Shown here piece after piece: positions 55,067-64,000 of a DNA stretch of 64,000 nt. Every line of letters starts with the position of its first letter. Within the stretch, counting starts at the first letter, position 1. Location of the stretch: assembly GCF_001687565.2 (NCBI RefSeq), contig NZ_CP016534.2, forward strand, positions 2,484,501 through 2,548,500, written 5' to 3'. Below the pieces are notes generated by a model. It saw nothing but the letters and a program-made list of their open reading frames with translations, was not told where the DNA came from and made no database searches. The position numbers were made by a program, and so were the translations under genes. Source of the DNA: Planococcus antarcticus DSM 14505. Its GTDB lineage: Bacteria > Bacillota > Bacilli > Bacillales_A > Planococcaceae.

Positions 55067-55073
55067 AAGACAT
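55059..55073 (-). promoter_or_regulatory. Four-codon upstream ORF overlapping the ktrD start
   Basis: ATG TCT TAT GAA TAG (55073 to 55059), five bases after GAAGGG, ends within the first codons of ktrD in another frame. This would make ktrD translation depend on reinitiation. The 55.08-55.35 kb stretch upstream holds no supported gene. Confidence 0.4.
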
Positions 55074-55352
55074 GGATTCCCTTCAGCGTTTTACTCTCTC
55101 CTCATTCTATGAAAAGAATAGACAAAAAGAAAGAGAAATCGAAAATCTATTTATGCGACACTAAAGAATTTGCTTTTAAAACCACTTAGAGCGAGCATGT
55201 CTGAAGCAATCTCTTGATGAAGACTCTTTTTCGCATTTTTCTGGATTTTGCTGAGTTGCAGGAGCACTGAGTTTTCAGCAATTGTTTTATAAATGAAGCA
55301 TTCATTCTCCAAAATCAGCATCCAAAAATTGAAAAGAGCAGAAGAACTTCTT

Positions 55353-56633
55353 CTACTCTTTCTTTTTATCCTCTTTTTCTCTTTCCTTTTTAGGGAAGTT
55401 TCCGGCTTTCTTCTGCTCTTTTTTCTTAACAGGAGCATCATCAGCTTGTTGCTTTTTCTTTTGCTGTCCCGGTGGAGTTTTTATTTCTTTTTTCACTGCA
55501 GGGTTGCTGCCAGTGGATGCCTCCTTTTTCTTCTGCTGTTTCGCTGCTTCACTGTTTTTCTGCTCTTTATTGTGAAGGGGTTTCTGCTTTTTTTTCTCGA
55601 CTGGCTTTTCTTTCAGCTCACGATTTGTCGGCTTTTCTTTATCTTTCGTTTTCACTGGAGCAGTATTCTTGGTTTTACTTAAAGATTCATCCCTTTTATC
55701 CTTTTGCTTTGGTGTTTTATGCTGTTGCTCTTTCTTCAGAGATGGATCGTTTTTTTTCTTTTCTGCTGCTGGAAGAACTACTTTTTCTTTTACTGCAGGA
55801 GTAATTTGTTTCTTTTTTTCAGCTGGTTTATTTTCATTTTGCATATTTGTTTTTGCGTTGTCATTTTTTTCGGTAGACTTATTTTCTGTCTCCCTCTCGC
55901 TTGGTGTTTCTTGATTATCAATCGATTTTCTCTCTTTAGGAGCAGGCATCTCATCTGTTTCTCTGACCGGTTCTTGTACTTCAGAATTTCTTTGGACCTT
56001 CAAAGTCTCAGCCTTTTCAATCATTTGACCGACCGGTATAAGATTTTTCTTAGATTGACGCCATTGTTCCCTCGTAGCTTCCTTCATCTGAATTGCTACT
56101 TTATCGCTTTCCACAATTGAAGAAACCGCTAGGACGACTTTCTCTATAGACTGTTCAGACTCACTGCTGTCTTCTCCAACAGAAGTGATGACGATTTGTT
56201 TAGTCTGCTCGGTAACAGCCAGTTCAAACACGCGGTTTAACACATCGAAGAGGGAATCGTTTTCCCAATCATCAAGTTGATCAATCAGTTCACCTCCATC
56301 GCTGTTCAAATCTCGGATAGACACTACTTCATATCGGTCATCAATTCCCAGTTCAATGCCCGGATTAATTTCAACCTGCACATAGCTAAATGCCTCTTCC
56401 TCAGGGAACAACAAAGCAGACATAAACAGAATAAAGACAGCCGCCGCTGCTAATACAGGTGCCATCACGGGATTCCAGTGAAGCAGCCGTTTTTTCTCTA
56501 ACGGATAAAAACTTACTTCTTCTCCTATTGAAGAGTTGCTAGCAGGTGTTCCTAGAACAAATTGTCCATTCTTTATCAAAAAAATTGAGTGGTCGTGGTT
56601 TAGTTCAATGCATATTCCTGATTTTATCCGCAT
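55353..56633 (-). CDS. rsgI: RsgI, transmembrane anti-sigma factor of SigI
   Basis: 426 residues. N-terminal RsgI anti-sigma domain (1-50), one helix (about 57-76), an extracytoplasmic domain with VEINPGIELG, where Asn90-Pro91 is the bond reported to self-cleave in RsgI proteins, and then a very long Lys/Glu/Gln-rich tail from about residue 190 to the end, almost free of hydrophobics. Holds SigI until cleaved. The ATG at 56633 overlaps the sigI stop (TAATG). The tail probably spans or binds the wall; that is inference from composition. Confidence 0.9.
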   Translation of the reverse strand: MRIKSGICIELNHDHSIFLIKNGQFVLGTPASNSSIGEEVSFYPLEKKRLLHWNPVMAPVLAAAAVFILFMSALLFPEEEAFSYVQVEINPGIELGIDDRYEVVSIRDLNSDGGELIDQLDDWENDSLFDVLNRVFELAVTEQTKQIVITSVGEDSSESEQSIEKVVLAVSSIVESDKVAIQMKEATREQWRQSKKNLIPVGQMIEKAETLKVQRNSEVQEPVRETDEMPAPKERKSIDNQETPSERETENKSTEKNDNAKTNMQNENKPAEKKKQITPAVKEKVVLPAAEKKKNDPSLKKEQQHKTPKQKDKRDESLSKTKNTAPVKTKDKEKPTNRELKEKPVEKKKQKPLHNKEQKNSEAAKQQKKKEASTGSNPAVKKEIKTPPGQQKKKQQADDAPVKKKEQKKAGNFPKKEREKEDKKKE

Positions 56634-57379
56634 TAGTTTAACCACCCCTTCAAATAATCTTTTAAGAAATGCAGATCGCTCATTTGCAACAATGCCATTG
56701 CAATTATGTATTTTCGATTGCGTTCAATTGTCTTACGGGAAACCTTTACCAGATTTTCAATTTCCTTAATCGGTAACTTTTTCTTATCCATCAAGTAATG
56801 CTTGTATTCATCCGTTTCAGCCACTAACTGAGCAATTTGAATGGAGGTCTTGCGTGCATCTTGGTGGACAGGCGATACTTTGACCAGCGTCCCGAACGAT
56901 AAGCCATACTCTTGAAGCTTTTCTTCGTACAAGTAAATTTCTTCACGTCTTTTTTTATCTTGTTCCTTTATGGTATAGGCAATGGAAGCGGCATGATCTG
57001 CGACGCAGTTGTGTGATTCTGGGTCAATCGCCGGCATGAAATCGTGACTGAATTCAGCCTGACGGCTTTCCTTGCGTATAAAGTCAATGACGCGTCTGCG
57101 AATGACCATATGTGCAAAAGTCAGAAACGATGCATTGTGAATTTGATCAAATTTTTGTACAGCTTCATTGAATGCAGAAAGCGCGACACTGTATTCATCG
57201 TCATGATCATCGATAAATCGTTTGCATACTTGAGATGCCACTTTTTTCATAAAAGGTGAATATGAAAAAAGCAAATCGTTCAGCGCTTGTTCGTCGCCGC
57301 TCTGTGCTTGTAATACCATTATTTCAGTATCGGATTTTTCAACACGTTCGAATCTCCCACTTAATGATGACAAAAGCAC
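56633..57379 (-). CDS. sigI: SigI, RNA polymerase sigma factor
   Basis: About 248 residues. Sigma-70-like region 2 near 40-110 (VCKRFIDDHDDEYSVALSAF, VIRRRVIDFIRKE) and the SigI-specific C-terminal end VSRKTIERNRKYIIAM then YLKDYLKGWL. Heat and envelope stress sigma factor in Bacillus. The start is uncertain: GTG at 57379 is best spaced from AAGAGG; GTG at 57388 overlaps that site. Coupled to rsgI. I could not identify a SigI-type promoter upstream. Gene order terC-sigI-rsgI-ktrD follows B. subtilis. Confidence 0.9.
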   Translation of the reverse strand: MLLSSLSGRFERVEKSDTEIMVLQAQSGDEQALNDLLFSYSPFMKKVASQVCKRFIDDHDDEYSVALSAFNEAVQKFDQIHNASFLTFAHMVIRRRVIDFIRKESRQAEFSHDFMPAIDPESHNCVADHAASIAYTIKEQDKKRREEIYLYEEKLQEYGLSFGTLVKVSPVHQDARKTSIQIAQLVAETDEYKHYLMDKKKLPIKEIENLVKVSRKTIERNRKYIIAMALLQMSDLHFLKDYLKGWLN

Positions 57380-57550
57380 ACCATTCACCTCTTCTCAAAG
57401 TCACTGCTTATTTGATTGTAACTTTGAAGAATAAGATTGGAAAGAGGCAGATTTTTCCGTTCCTACAATTATTCGCTTGTAAAGCTGTTCTTTAGTCGGT
57501 TGGTTCTAATAGATCACTATACTCATGTTTCACATCAAAAAGATTACAGA

Positions 57551-57585
57551 AAAAGGTGCATTGAATTGGCTTCAATGCACCTTTT
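57551..57585 (-). terminator. Terminator of the TerC-family gene
   Basis: AAAAGGTGCATTGAA / TTCAATGCACCTTTT perfect 15-bp stem, five-base loop, T-run on the minus strand. Confidence 0.92.
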
Positions 57586-57613
57586 ATTCATTTTCTCTAC
57601 TTAGAGTGTCTTT

Positions 57614-58411
57614 TTAATTTACTTCTTGTGCCTTGGCTTCTTCTTTATTTTGCTTGACTCCCAAGATTCCACCTACTACCACGATGCCGAGCAATACTGT
57701 CCAGAAGATAAGTGTCCATGGCGTAGAGTGTGGGAAGTCATATGGCAATACACCTACATTTTCGTGAGATAATGTCATGACCAATAATTTCACTCCAACC
57801 CAACCAACAATAACAAAAGCAGCTGTTTCGAGTTGTGGATATTTTTCGAGCAACTGCACGAATTTATGTGCTGCAAATCTCATGATAATTACACCGATTA
57901 ATCCACCGGCAAGCATGACCATAAACTGGCCTGAATTGATGCCGCCAATATCAGCCATACCGAAGACATTTAAATACGGCAATGTTACCGCTAAAGCTAC
58001 TGCTGCAAGCATGGAATCGATGGCAAAAGCAATATCAGCCAATTCGACTTTTAATACCGTCATCCAGAAGCTTGAACCTTTTTTCTCAGGTTTTGCATCA
58101 ACGCCTTCAAGAATTTCGTTCGTATCCCCTTTGTGCTGATCATATATGCTCTTGATTGAAATGAACAATAGATAAGCCGCACCGAGTGCCTGGATCTGCC
58201 AGATATTAACCAGCAGTGTAATCATAAACAATGCTGCAAAGCGGAAAACAAAAGCTCCCACCAATCCATAAAATAAGGCCTTTTTCTGTTGTTCTTTCGG
58301 CAAATGCTTGACCATTACCGCCATTACTACTGCATTATCTGCAGCAAGCAACCCTTCAAGCCCTACTAAAACCAATAAGACCCAAGCATACTCCAATATT
58401 ATTGCTTCCAT
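57614..58411 (-). CDS. TerC-family Mn transporter (YkoY/MeeY-like)
   Basis: 265 residues, seven helices. Conserved acidic metal-binding residues in GLEGLLAADNAVV (TM1) and VELADIAFAIDSM (TM4), as in TerC proteins. In B. subtilis YkoY is a Mn2+ exporter that helps metalate secreted enzymes and is controlled by a Mn2+ riboswitch; the same riboswitch class precedes this gene, which strongly supports the assignment. ATG at 58411 after GGAGGAG. Monocistronic with a strong terminator. Confidence 0.93.
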   Translation of the reverse strand: MEAIILEYAWVLLVLVGLEGLLAADNAVVMAVMVKHLPKEQQKKALFYGLVGAFVFRFAALFMITLLVNIWQIQALGAAYLLFISIKSIYDQHKGDTNEILEGVDAKPEKKGSSFWMTVLKVELADIAFAIDSMLAAVALAVTLPYLNVFGMADIGGINSGQFMVMLAGGLIGVIIMRFAAHKFVQLLEKYPQLETAAFVIVGWVGVKLLVMTLSHENVGVLPYDFPHSTPWTLIFWTVLLGIVVVGGILGVKQNKEEAKAQEVN

Positions 58412-58445
58412 TCAGTTTTCTCCTCCTATTTTTGACCACAAAAAA

Positions 58446-58567
58446 GACCAATGCCTAAATAAAGGCAAAGGTCTCGCTAAGCAAATTTCTTTTGCTATCA
58501 CAACCGATGGCTACTAACCATGTATTGACGACTGTGAAATAGTTTTCCCTATAGCTACTCCCCCTTG
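58446..58567 (-). promoter_or_regulatory. yybP-ykoY (manganese) riboswitch with terminator platform
   Basis: Minus strand: CAAGGGGGAGTAGC at the 5' side (near 58567) and GCGAGACCTTTGCC at the 3' side (to about 58463) are the conserved yybP-ykoY ends whose CAAGG / CCTTTG pair forms P1. The 3' strand also pairs onward into a terminator, GACC..TGCCT / AGGCA..GGTC (58446-58473) followed by T6, so the two structures are mutually exclusive. Mn binding should favour readthrough into the TerC gene. Confidence 0.88.
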
Positions 58568-58631
58568 ACTGAAAGTCAAAGTGTATTATTTTGTAATATC
58601 AGTATAGCATCATTTTTATTTAGGTAGTAGT

Positions 58632-59711
58632 TTAAATGATCGGAATTTGAAATTTTTTGTCTTTTTTATACAAATTGTAAAATTGCACCATGGCTGGCAT
58701 GGTCTCCAGAAAATCAGCGCAGCGTATGCCGCTTCCTGCCAGCAGCCTTTCAACATTTCGAGTGTCAAAATCAGCTGACCACGTCAAGTAGTCCAAGGTT
58801 TCTTTTTCGACACCTAATGCTCTTCTTACTAGAGCGATAGACAAAGACAATTTAGCCAGGCTATGGGGCATACGTCCATTTGGGTTCTTGCCGGTCATCA
58901 AATAGACCATGCTGCGATAAACTTCTTCAACGGGATGAGGATTGGGATCCGTCAAGTGGACGGTTTGGCCAGCTGCTGCTTCCAGTGTGCTGAGATAACT
59001 GGATGCCTCTAAAATATAATCGATCGGCACGACATTTATGTAGGATTTGGAACGCCCGACAAATGGAATGATCGGCAGGAACTTGATCTGATCAATCAGA
59101 TTCAGGAAAAAATACGGACCATCGAACTTGATTGTCTCACCTGTAACCGAGTGGCCGCGGACAATGCCGGGCCGGATAATTGTAACAGGAACTGTCTTCT
59201 TCATTTCGTCCACCAGCAATTCCGCTTCAAACTTGGTTTCTTCATAAAAGTTTTTAAAGGCTTCCGGACGCTTTAACTGATCTTCGTAAATAGTTCCTTC
59301 TTGATTTCCTGCTACATACGCGGTGCTGAAATAAACATAACGCTTCAGATTAGACAATTCTGCTATAAACTCGTTGACGTGGCGAGTTCCTTCCACATTG
59401 ACTTTCCACGCAAGATTTCTTGGAACTGCCAAATCATAGATGGCAGCGAGATGCCAGAAGGTCACTTTTTTTCCTTTAAGATACTCTTTATCAATTTCTG
59501 ATAGACCTAGACCGACTTTGGTAATATCCCCTTCAATCAACTTAATGGTCGGGCAATTGGTTTCATTTTGGATCCGTTTAGCTTCCTCTTCTGCCTTTGA
59601 CCGCTCCGACGATAAGATGATAGCTGAAATCGATTCGTTTTGCTGCGCATGCTGTCGGATCAATTGGCTGGCAATAAACCCTGGAAATCCTGTAAACACC
59701 ACTTCTGTCAT
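58632..59711 (-). CDS. Extended SDR (NAD-binding, male-sterility-like domain)
   Basis: 359 residues. Nucleotide loop TGFPGFIA (7-14; the third Gly of TGxxGxxG is Ala), an HLAAIYDL stretch, WKVNVEGTRHVNEF, catalytic YEETK near residue 156 and RPGIVRGHS. This is the extended SDR type that reduces fatty acyl or carboxyl thioesters in other proteins (NAD_binding_4), but here it stands alone without carrier or adenylation domain. Substrate unknown. ATG at 59711 after GGAGG. Absent from this place in B. subtilis. Confidence 0.82.
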   Translation of the reverse strand: MTEVVFTGFPGFIASQLIRQHAQQNESISAIILSSERSKAEEEAKRIQNETNCPTIKLIEGDITKVGLGLSEIDKEYLKGKKVTFWHLAAIYDLAVPRNLAWKVNVEGTRHVNEFIAELSNLKRYVYFSTAYVAGNQEGTIYEDQLKRPEAFKNFYEETKFEAELLVDEMKKTVPVTIIRPGIVRGHSVTGETIKFDGPYFFLNLIDQIKFLPIIPFVGRSKSYINVVPIDYILEASSYLSTLEAAAGQTVHLTDPNPHPVEEVYRSMVYLMTGKNPNGRMPHSLAKLSLSIALVRRALGVEKETLDYLTWSADFDTRNVERLLAGSGIRCADFLETMPAMVQFYNLYKKDKKFQIPII

Positions 59712-59769
59712 AGCTTCAACCTCCTTTTATTTAATAATACTAAATTTTCCGATAAATTTCCGCAAAAGA

Positions 59770-59797
59770 AAAAAGTAAACCTGAAGGCTTACTTTTT
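59770..59797 (-). terminator. Terminator of the RND gene
   Basis: AAAAAGTAA..CC / GG..TTACTTTTT stem with one mismatch, T-run on the minus strand; the swrC stop is inside it. Confidence 0.8.
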
Positions 59798-62700
59798 ATT
59801 CATTCTTCTCGTTTGTCGATCAAATAAGCTGTAAACAATCGGCACAATGTAAAGTGACAGCAGAGTCGAACTGATTAGTCCGCCAATTACTGTAATTCCC
59901 ATCGGCTGATTGATTTCCGTCCCTTCTCCAATACCAATTGCAAGTGGCAATAACCCAAGAATGGTAGTCAATGCTGTCATCAAAATCGGGCGGCGGCGAT
60001 CATGGACCGAAGTGACGATGGCATCATAGGAATCCATTCCCGCCTCTTTCCGTTGATTGATGTAGTCAACCAGCACAATCCCATTATTGACAACGATACC
60101 TACCAGAACCAGTATACCGATAACTGCAGTGATGCTGATCGGTGTTTGAGTGACGAACAGCGCAATCGCTACCCCAATCGCCATCAATGGCACGGTGAAC
60201 ATAATAACTAATGGATACTTAAAGGATTCAAACTGTGCGGCCATGACAATATAGACGAGTACAACAGCCAGCAATACAGCCATCATCATATCGTTTATGG
60301 AGTTATCCAGCAGCTCGCGGTCGCCTCCGAATGAAATCAGTGTATTTTCATCCAGATTCAAACTTTCGATTGTAGTATCCACCTGGTCAGACATGTCTCC
60401 CAATGTGATACTCGATTGATGCTGCAATGTAAAGGAGACGCTGTCCGACTGATCTACACGCTGTATGCTGACAGGACCCTGGGCAACTTCAATGTCTGCC
60501 AGTTCCTGAAGCTCCACGAATTCTCCTGCGGGCGTTCGAAGGGATAAAGCCCTGAGCTTTTCTAGGCTGTTTCTTTCCCCTTCTTCGTAGGCAACATAAA
60601 CACTAAGAACTTCATCATTGTCTGTCAACACCTGTGTAGCTAGAACCCCTCGCGTGATGTTATTGACAGTTTGAGCTATTTGAACCGGTGGCAGGCCATA
60701 TTCAGTAGCCGCTTCACGGTTGATGGTCATTTGAATTTCATCGATGGTTTCCTGACGGTCATTCGTCAGTTCCGTAACTTCCGGAAGCTCCGCCAAGGCA
60801 GTCTCAATATCAGCGACTGCTCCATCCAGACGCGAACGATCCGTGTCCGTTACAGTGAACGATAAGGTGTTTGGTGAGGAGCCGGCTGCTGTCTGCAAAT
60901 TGAAGCTGACCATCGCACGTTCTCCCACAGTTTCCAGAATCTGAGGCTGCACGTCATCCACAAAATCAAAAATCGAACGGTCCCTATCTGCCAAATCCAC
61001 CAATTTCACATAAATTTCAGCGACATTCGATTCCGCAGATCCTTGTGCCTGTCCCTGCTGAGTCGAACCGATCAAGCTGACGTAGACATCTACTTCTTCT
61101 TCAAGCTTCAGTTCATCTTCAATCAGATTGACTACTTCGTCAGTCGCAGCTCTAGAAGAACCATTTTCGAGTTCGACAGAAACACTGACAAATCCTTCAT
61201 CTGTAGCCGGTATAAATTCTGTACCTACCTGCATAACACCAAAAGCACCGACAACCAATAACACCAATGCCGTAAACAACACGATGATTCTATGGCGCAA
61301 TGCCCAAATAACCGAGCCCTCAAATGCTTTGACGCTTTTTGAAGTGTCTTTCTGTACTTTCGGCTTCGTGCCTGGTTTGCCTAGCATTCTCGATGCCATC
61401 ATCGGAATGACAGTTAAGGCAACCGCCAAAGAAGCAAAAAGGCTGAACGAAATTGTTAAAGCGAATTCAAAGAAAATTTCTCCGATCAATCCCGAGATGA
61501 ATATGACCGGAATGAAAACCGCTACGGTAGTCATGGTAGAGGCGATGATCGCCCCGGAAACTTCCTTGGCACCTTCAGAAGCAGCCTTTTTAGCATTCTT
61601 GCCCATCGCTAAATGACGTTCAATATTTTCGATAACAACAATCGCATTATCCACCAGCATCCCGATCCCTAAAGCCAAGGCACCTAACGTTAAAATGTTC
61701 AAGGCGAAATCGGCAAAAAACATGAGAACAAATGTAACGATAACCGAGTACGGAATCGCTACACCTATAATGATTGGACTCTTAATACCGCGAAGGAAAA
61801 AGAACAGGACCAGCATGGCAAAAATACCACCCAAGACCAGTGTTTGGCCAATATTGCCGATAGCGAGCTTGACATAGTCTCCTTGGTCAAACAGAATATC
61901 CGCTTGAACTCCTTCGAAGCGCTCTTCGCTCAGCAACTCATCCAGCCTTTCCTGGAAGGCATCTGATACATCCGCTGTATTTGCTTGCGATTCCTGCAGT
62001 GCAGACAGCAGGACAGCCGGCTCTTCATTGGTTCTTGTTTCACTATTGCTTTCGCGTTCACTTACATTGACTTCCGCCACATCACCAATTGTGATATTAT
62101 CGCCTTCTATCGGGTCAATGGTCAGAACCAAATCCCGGATTTCCTCTACATTGGTCAAGGTGCTGATAATCCGAGTTGTCAGGTTGCGTCCATCTTCAGT
62201 CTCAATCGGTTCCCCAGGCAGCGAAATGTTGTTAGCTTGGATCAGCTGTACAACATCTGATTGCTGCAGACCCCGCTCTTCAAGTTCTGCCTGATCTAAC
62301 TCGATTTGAATTTCTTCTATTAAAGAACCTGAAATGTTGACGCTAGCTACTCCATCAGTTTGGCGAAGTTCCGTTTCAAGTTCTTCTGCAATTACACGCA
62401 CGTCGGCATCTGGATCACTTGAACGCAAAGATAATTGAAGAATCGGGAATTGAGAAGGATCAAACTTTAAAAACCGCGGATCATTTGAATCATCAGGAAT
62501 TGGCGTCTGGTCGATCCTTTGGGCAATATCTGATTGGACATCGTCTATATTCGTTGACCAATCAAATTCCAGCAGGATAAAATTTGACCCTTCCTGGCTA
62601 TTCGATTGAATTGATTTGATGCCTGGCAACGTCGCCAGGTTCGCCTCCAGAGGCTTGGTCACTTTTTCATTTACTTCTGTCGGGCTTGCACCTGGGTAGT

Positions 62701-62848
62701 TGGTCACAACTACACCGATTGGCGGATTGAGTTCAGGGATTAACGTAATCGGGATACGAGTAAATGATACCGCTCCCAGAATAATGATCAAAAACATGAT
62801 AACTAGTGTAAAGACTGGTCTTTTTATCGAAAAATCGCTTATTTTCAC
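59789..62848 (-). CDS. swrC: RND efflux pump, SwrC/AcrB type
   Basis: 1019 residues, 12 helices with two large extracytoplasmic loops, full-length HAE1/AcrB family. Seen: N-terminus SIKRPVFTLVIM, GASPTEV in the pore domain, and the proton-relay GMLVDNAIVV in TM4. B. subtilis SwrC/YerP exports surfactin and helps tolerance to acriflavine-type compounds. No membrane-fusion protein or outer channel gene is nearby, as expected for a Gram-positive. No regulator adjacent. ATG at 62848 after AAAGAGGG. Confidence 0.92.
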   Translation of the reverse strand: MKISDFSIKRPVFTLVIMFLIIILGAVSFTRIPITLIPELNPPIGVVVTNYPGASPTEVNEKVTKPLEANLATLPGIKSIQSNSQEGSNFILLEFDWSTNIDDVQSDIAQRIDQTPIPDDSNDPRFLKFDPSQFPILQLSLRSSDPDADVRVIAEELETELRQTDGVASVNISGSLIEEIQIELDQAELEERGLQQSDVVQLIQANNISLPGEPIETEDGRNLTTRIISTLTNVEEIRDLVLTIDPIEGDNITIGDVAEVNVSERESNSETRTNEEPAVLLSALQESQANTADVSDAFQERLDELLSEERFEGVQADILFDQGDYVKLAIGNIGQTLVLGGIFAMLVLFFFLRGIKSPIIIGVAIPYSVIVTFVLMFFADFALNILTLGALALGIGMLVDNAIVVIENIERHLAMGKNAKKAASEGAKEVSGAIIASTMTTVAVFIPVIFISGLIGEIFFEFALTISFSLFASLAVALTVIPMMASRMLGKPGTKPKVQKDTSKSVKAFEGSVIWALRHRIIVLFTALVLLVVGAFGVMQVGTEFIPATDEGFVSVSVELENGSSRAATDEVVNLIEDELKLEEEVDVYVSLIGSTQQGQAQGSAESNVAEIYVKLVDLADRDRSIFDFVDDVQPQILETVGERAMVSFNLQTAAGSSPNTLSFTVTDTDRSRLDGAVADIETALAELPEVTELTNDRQETIDEIQMTINREAATEYGLPPVQIAQTVNNITRGVLATQVLTDNDEVLSVYVAYEEGERNSLEKLRALSLRTPAGEFVELQELADIEVAQGPVSIQRVDQSDSVSFTLQHQSSITLGDMSDQVDTTIESLNLDENTLISFGGDRELLDNSINDMMMAVLLAVVLVYIVMAAQFESFKYPLVIMFTVPLMAIGVAIALFVTQTPISITAVIGILVLVGIVVNNGIVLVDYINQRKEAGMDSYDAIVTSVHDRRRPILMTALTTILGLLPLAIGIGEGTEINQPMGITVIGGLISSTLLSLYIVPIVYSLFDRQTRRMNKK

Positions 62849-62953
62849 TTGCTCAACCCTCTTTCCTTATTCTTCTATCATAAGAAAAATAACTTGCAAC
62901 CGCAAACTTTACAGAGCTTGTTCACTTATCTGCCACTTTTTTGAAAAAAACAA

Positions 62954-62978
62954 AAAAACCTGCCAGTAGCAGGTTTTT
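62954..62978 (-). terminator. Terminator of prfC
   Basis: AAAAACCTGC / GCAGGTTTTT perfect stem, five-base loop, T-run on the minus strand. Confidence 0.9.
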
Positions 62979-62982
62979 ATTT

Positions 62983-64000
62983 TTATAACAGACTGTATAA
63001 TCGAATGTTCGGATTTTTATCTTGGAACCAGCGTGTCGCAAACTCGTTCTCGAATAAAAAGACATAGTTATCGAAACGGTCACGCACAAGCATCGAACGG
63101 CCGCTCGACATTGATTCTTTAACATCTTCTTCGTTTTCAATCCAGCGTGCGATCTTAGAACCGACTGGCTCCATTCGTACATCTACATTGTATTCATTTT
63201 TCATCCGGTGTTCGAATACTTCAAATTGAAGCTGCCCGACTGCACCAAGAATGACTTCTTCCAAATGAAGTGTTTTGTAATATTGGATGGCGCCTTCTTG
63301 CACAAGCTGAAGGATTCCTTTGTGGAAGTGTTTTTGTTTCATGACGTTTTTAGCGGTTACTTTAACGAAAAGCTCTGGTGTAAACTGTGGCAGACTTTCA
63401 AATCGGAATTTTTTCCCACTCGTAATCGTATCTCCGATTTGGTAATTTCCAACATCGTGAAGACCGATAATATCTCCTGCAACAGCTTCGTTGACCAGTT
63501 CGCGATCATCTGCTAAAAATTGTGTTGTCTGTGACAGTTTGATGTTTTTTCCAGTACGCGTCAAAGTCACGTTCATGCCTCGCTCGAACTTCCCGGAGAC
63601 AATCCGCACAAAAGCGATACGGTCTCGGTGAGCTGGATTCATATTGGCTTGAATTTTGAAAATAAACCCTGAAAACGGCATATCGATTGGGTCAATTATC
63701 TCTTCTTCCTGCGTAATACGTGGCTGCGGTGAAGGAGCAAACTGCAAATAGGTTTCAAGGAATGTTTCAACCCCGAAATTAGCCAATGCACTTCCGAAGA
63801 AAACCGGCGTCAATTGACCTTTTTTTACACGATCAATTGAAAATTCATTGCCGGCTTCTTCCAACAACTCAATATCATCCATTGCCTGTGTATAGTAAGA
63901 AGTCTTTTTCATTTCATGCTCTTCGATCATTTTTCCTTTTTCATCAAGTTCAAGGAAACGTTCTCCTTCTGAACGAAACGGTTCGATGCGTTTGTTGAAA
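62983..64000 (-). CDS. prfC: Peptide chain release factor 3 (C-terminal part; 5' end beyond window)
   Basis: Translational GTPase that recycles RF1/RF2. The frame stays open to base 64000 with in-family sequence upstream of the internal Met at 63930 ([15 protein letters not shown]), so the start lies outside. About 338 residues are visible: the end of the G domain with [17 protein letters not shown], domain II ([20 protein letters not shown]) and domain III ([16 protein letters not shown]). Followed by a strong terminator. B. subtilis lacks prfC; many Planococcaceae and staphylococci have it. Confidence 0.95.
   Translation of the reverse strand, partial: FNKRIEPFRSEGERFLELDEKGKMIEEHEMKKTSYYTQAMDDIELLEEAGNEFSIDRVKKGQLTPVFFGSALANFGVETFLETYLQFAPSPQPRITQEEEIIDPIDMPFSGFIFKIQANMNPAHRDRIAFVRIVSGKFERGMNVTLTRTGKNIKLSQTTQFLADDRELVNEAVAGDIIGLHDVGNYQIGDTITSGKKFRFESLPQFTPELFVKVTAKNVMKQKHFHKGILQLVQEGAIQYYKTLHLEEVILGAVGQLQFEVFEHRMKNEYNVDVRMEPVGSKIARWIENEEDVKESMSSGRSMLVRDRFDNYVFLFENEFATRWFQDKNPNIRLYSLL

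Noticed and set aside
55151..55327. Short overlapping minus-strand ORFs between ktrD and rsgI
   Set aside because: Two frames of about 40-56 codons with weak starts and unconvincing composition; no recognisable family. Could be a decayed gene, but not supportable.
55293..56120. Long Phe/Leu-rich plus-strand ORFs opposite rsgI
   Set aside because: They are the antisense of Lys/Glu codons in the rsgI tail; no ribosome sites or family features.

Overview
The window looks like a chromosomal segment of a low-to-moderate GC Firmicute of the Bacillales, most likely family Planococcaceae (Planococcus/Planomicrobium type). That rests on protein resemblance and on gene order that follows the B. subtilis yla/ykt/pdh/ykr/yku region in blocks, with family-typical insertions and a prfC gene, which B. 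subtilis lacks. No database search was run. No tRNA, rRNA, phage, IS transposase or CRISPR array was seen.

Layout. 1-8.1 kb: ftsW (cut by the window edge), ylaN, ylaL-ylaI-membrane protein, typA-ylaH, ylaF, suhB, a ykzI-position gene, yktB, yktA and a nitronate-monooxygenase-like gene. 8.2-21.1 kb: speA, a cluster of long palindromic repeats, a lipoprotein polysaccharide deacetylase, pdhABCD with a good SigA-type promoter, ykyA, def, a second repeat cluster, ykrA, a tiny cationic ORF with its own promoter and terminator, and rpoY-rnjA. 21.1-28.3 kb: ktrC, a small Cys-rich protein, a complete polyamine importer operon (XRE-cupin regulator plus potABCD) and a multidrug MFS pump.

28.4-40.2 kb is the most unusual part: eight tightly spaced or overlapping genes on the minus strand. 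In transcription order they encode a large exported membrane protein, an ABC ATPase, an ABC-2 permease, a membrane/coiled-coil protein with a long Gly-Gln tract, a MoxR AAA+ ATPase, a DUF58 protein, a BatA-like VWA protein and a double-VWA protein with a glutamine-amidotransferase-like domain. A second, smaller MoxR-DUF58-DUF4129 operon (the yeaC-yeaD type) lies at 48.1-51.4 kb.

40.4-48 kb carries lysine/peptidoglycan precursor genes (dapH-dapL), ccpC overlapping a 14-TM MFS gene, the c-di-AMP-binding CBS protein cbpB, fadH, ykyB and ykwC. 51.8-64 kb carries a CPBP-family membrane protein with altered motifs, a lipoprotein, marR, ktrD, the sigI-rsgI pair, a TerC-family gene behind a yybP-ykoY (manganese) riboswitch, a short-chain dehydrogenase, a swrC-type RND pump and prfC (cut by the window edge).

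Links between genes: potassium uptake is split between ktrC and ktrD, and with cbpB suggests c-di-AMP control. Polyamines are both made (speA) and imported (potABCD). Envelope themes recur: ftsW, dapHL, a deacetylase, two MoxR modules and SigI/RsgI. At least two families of short dispersed repeats occupy the intergenic gaps.
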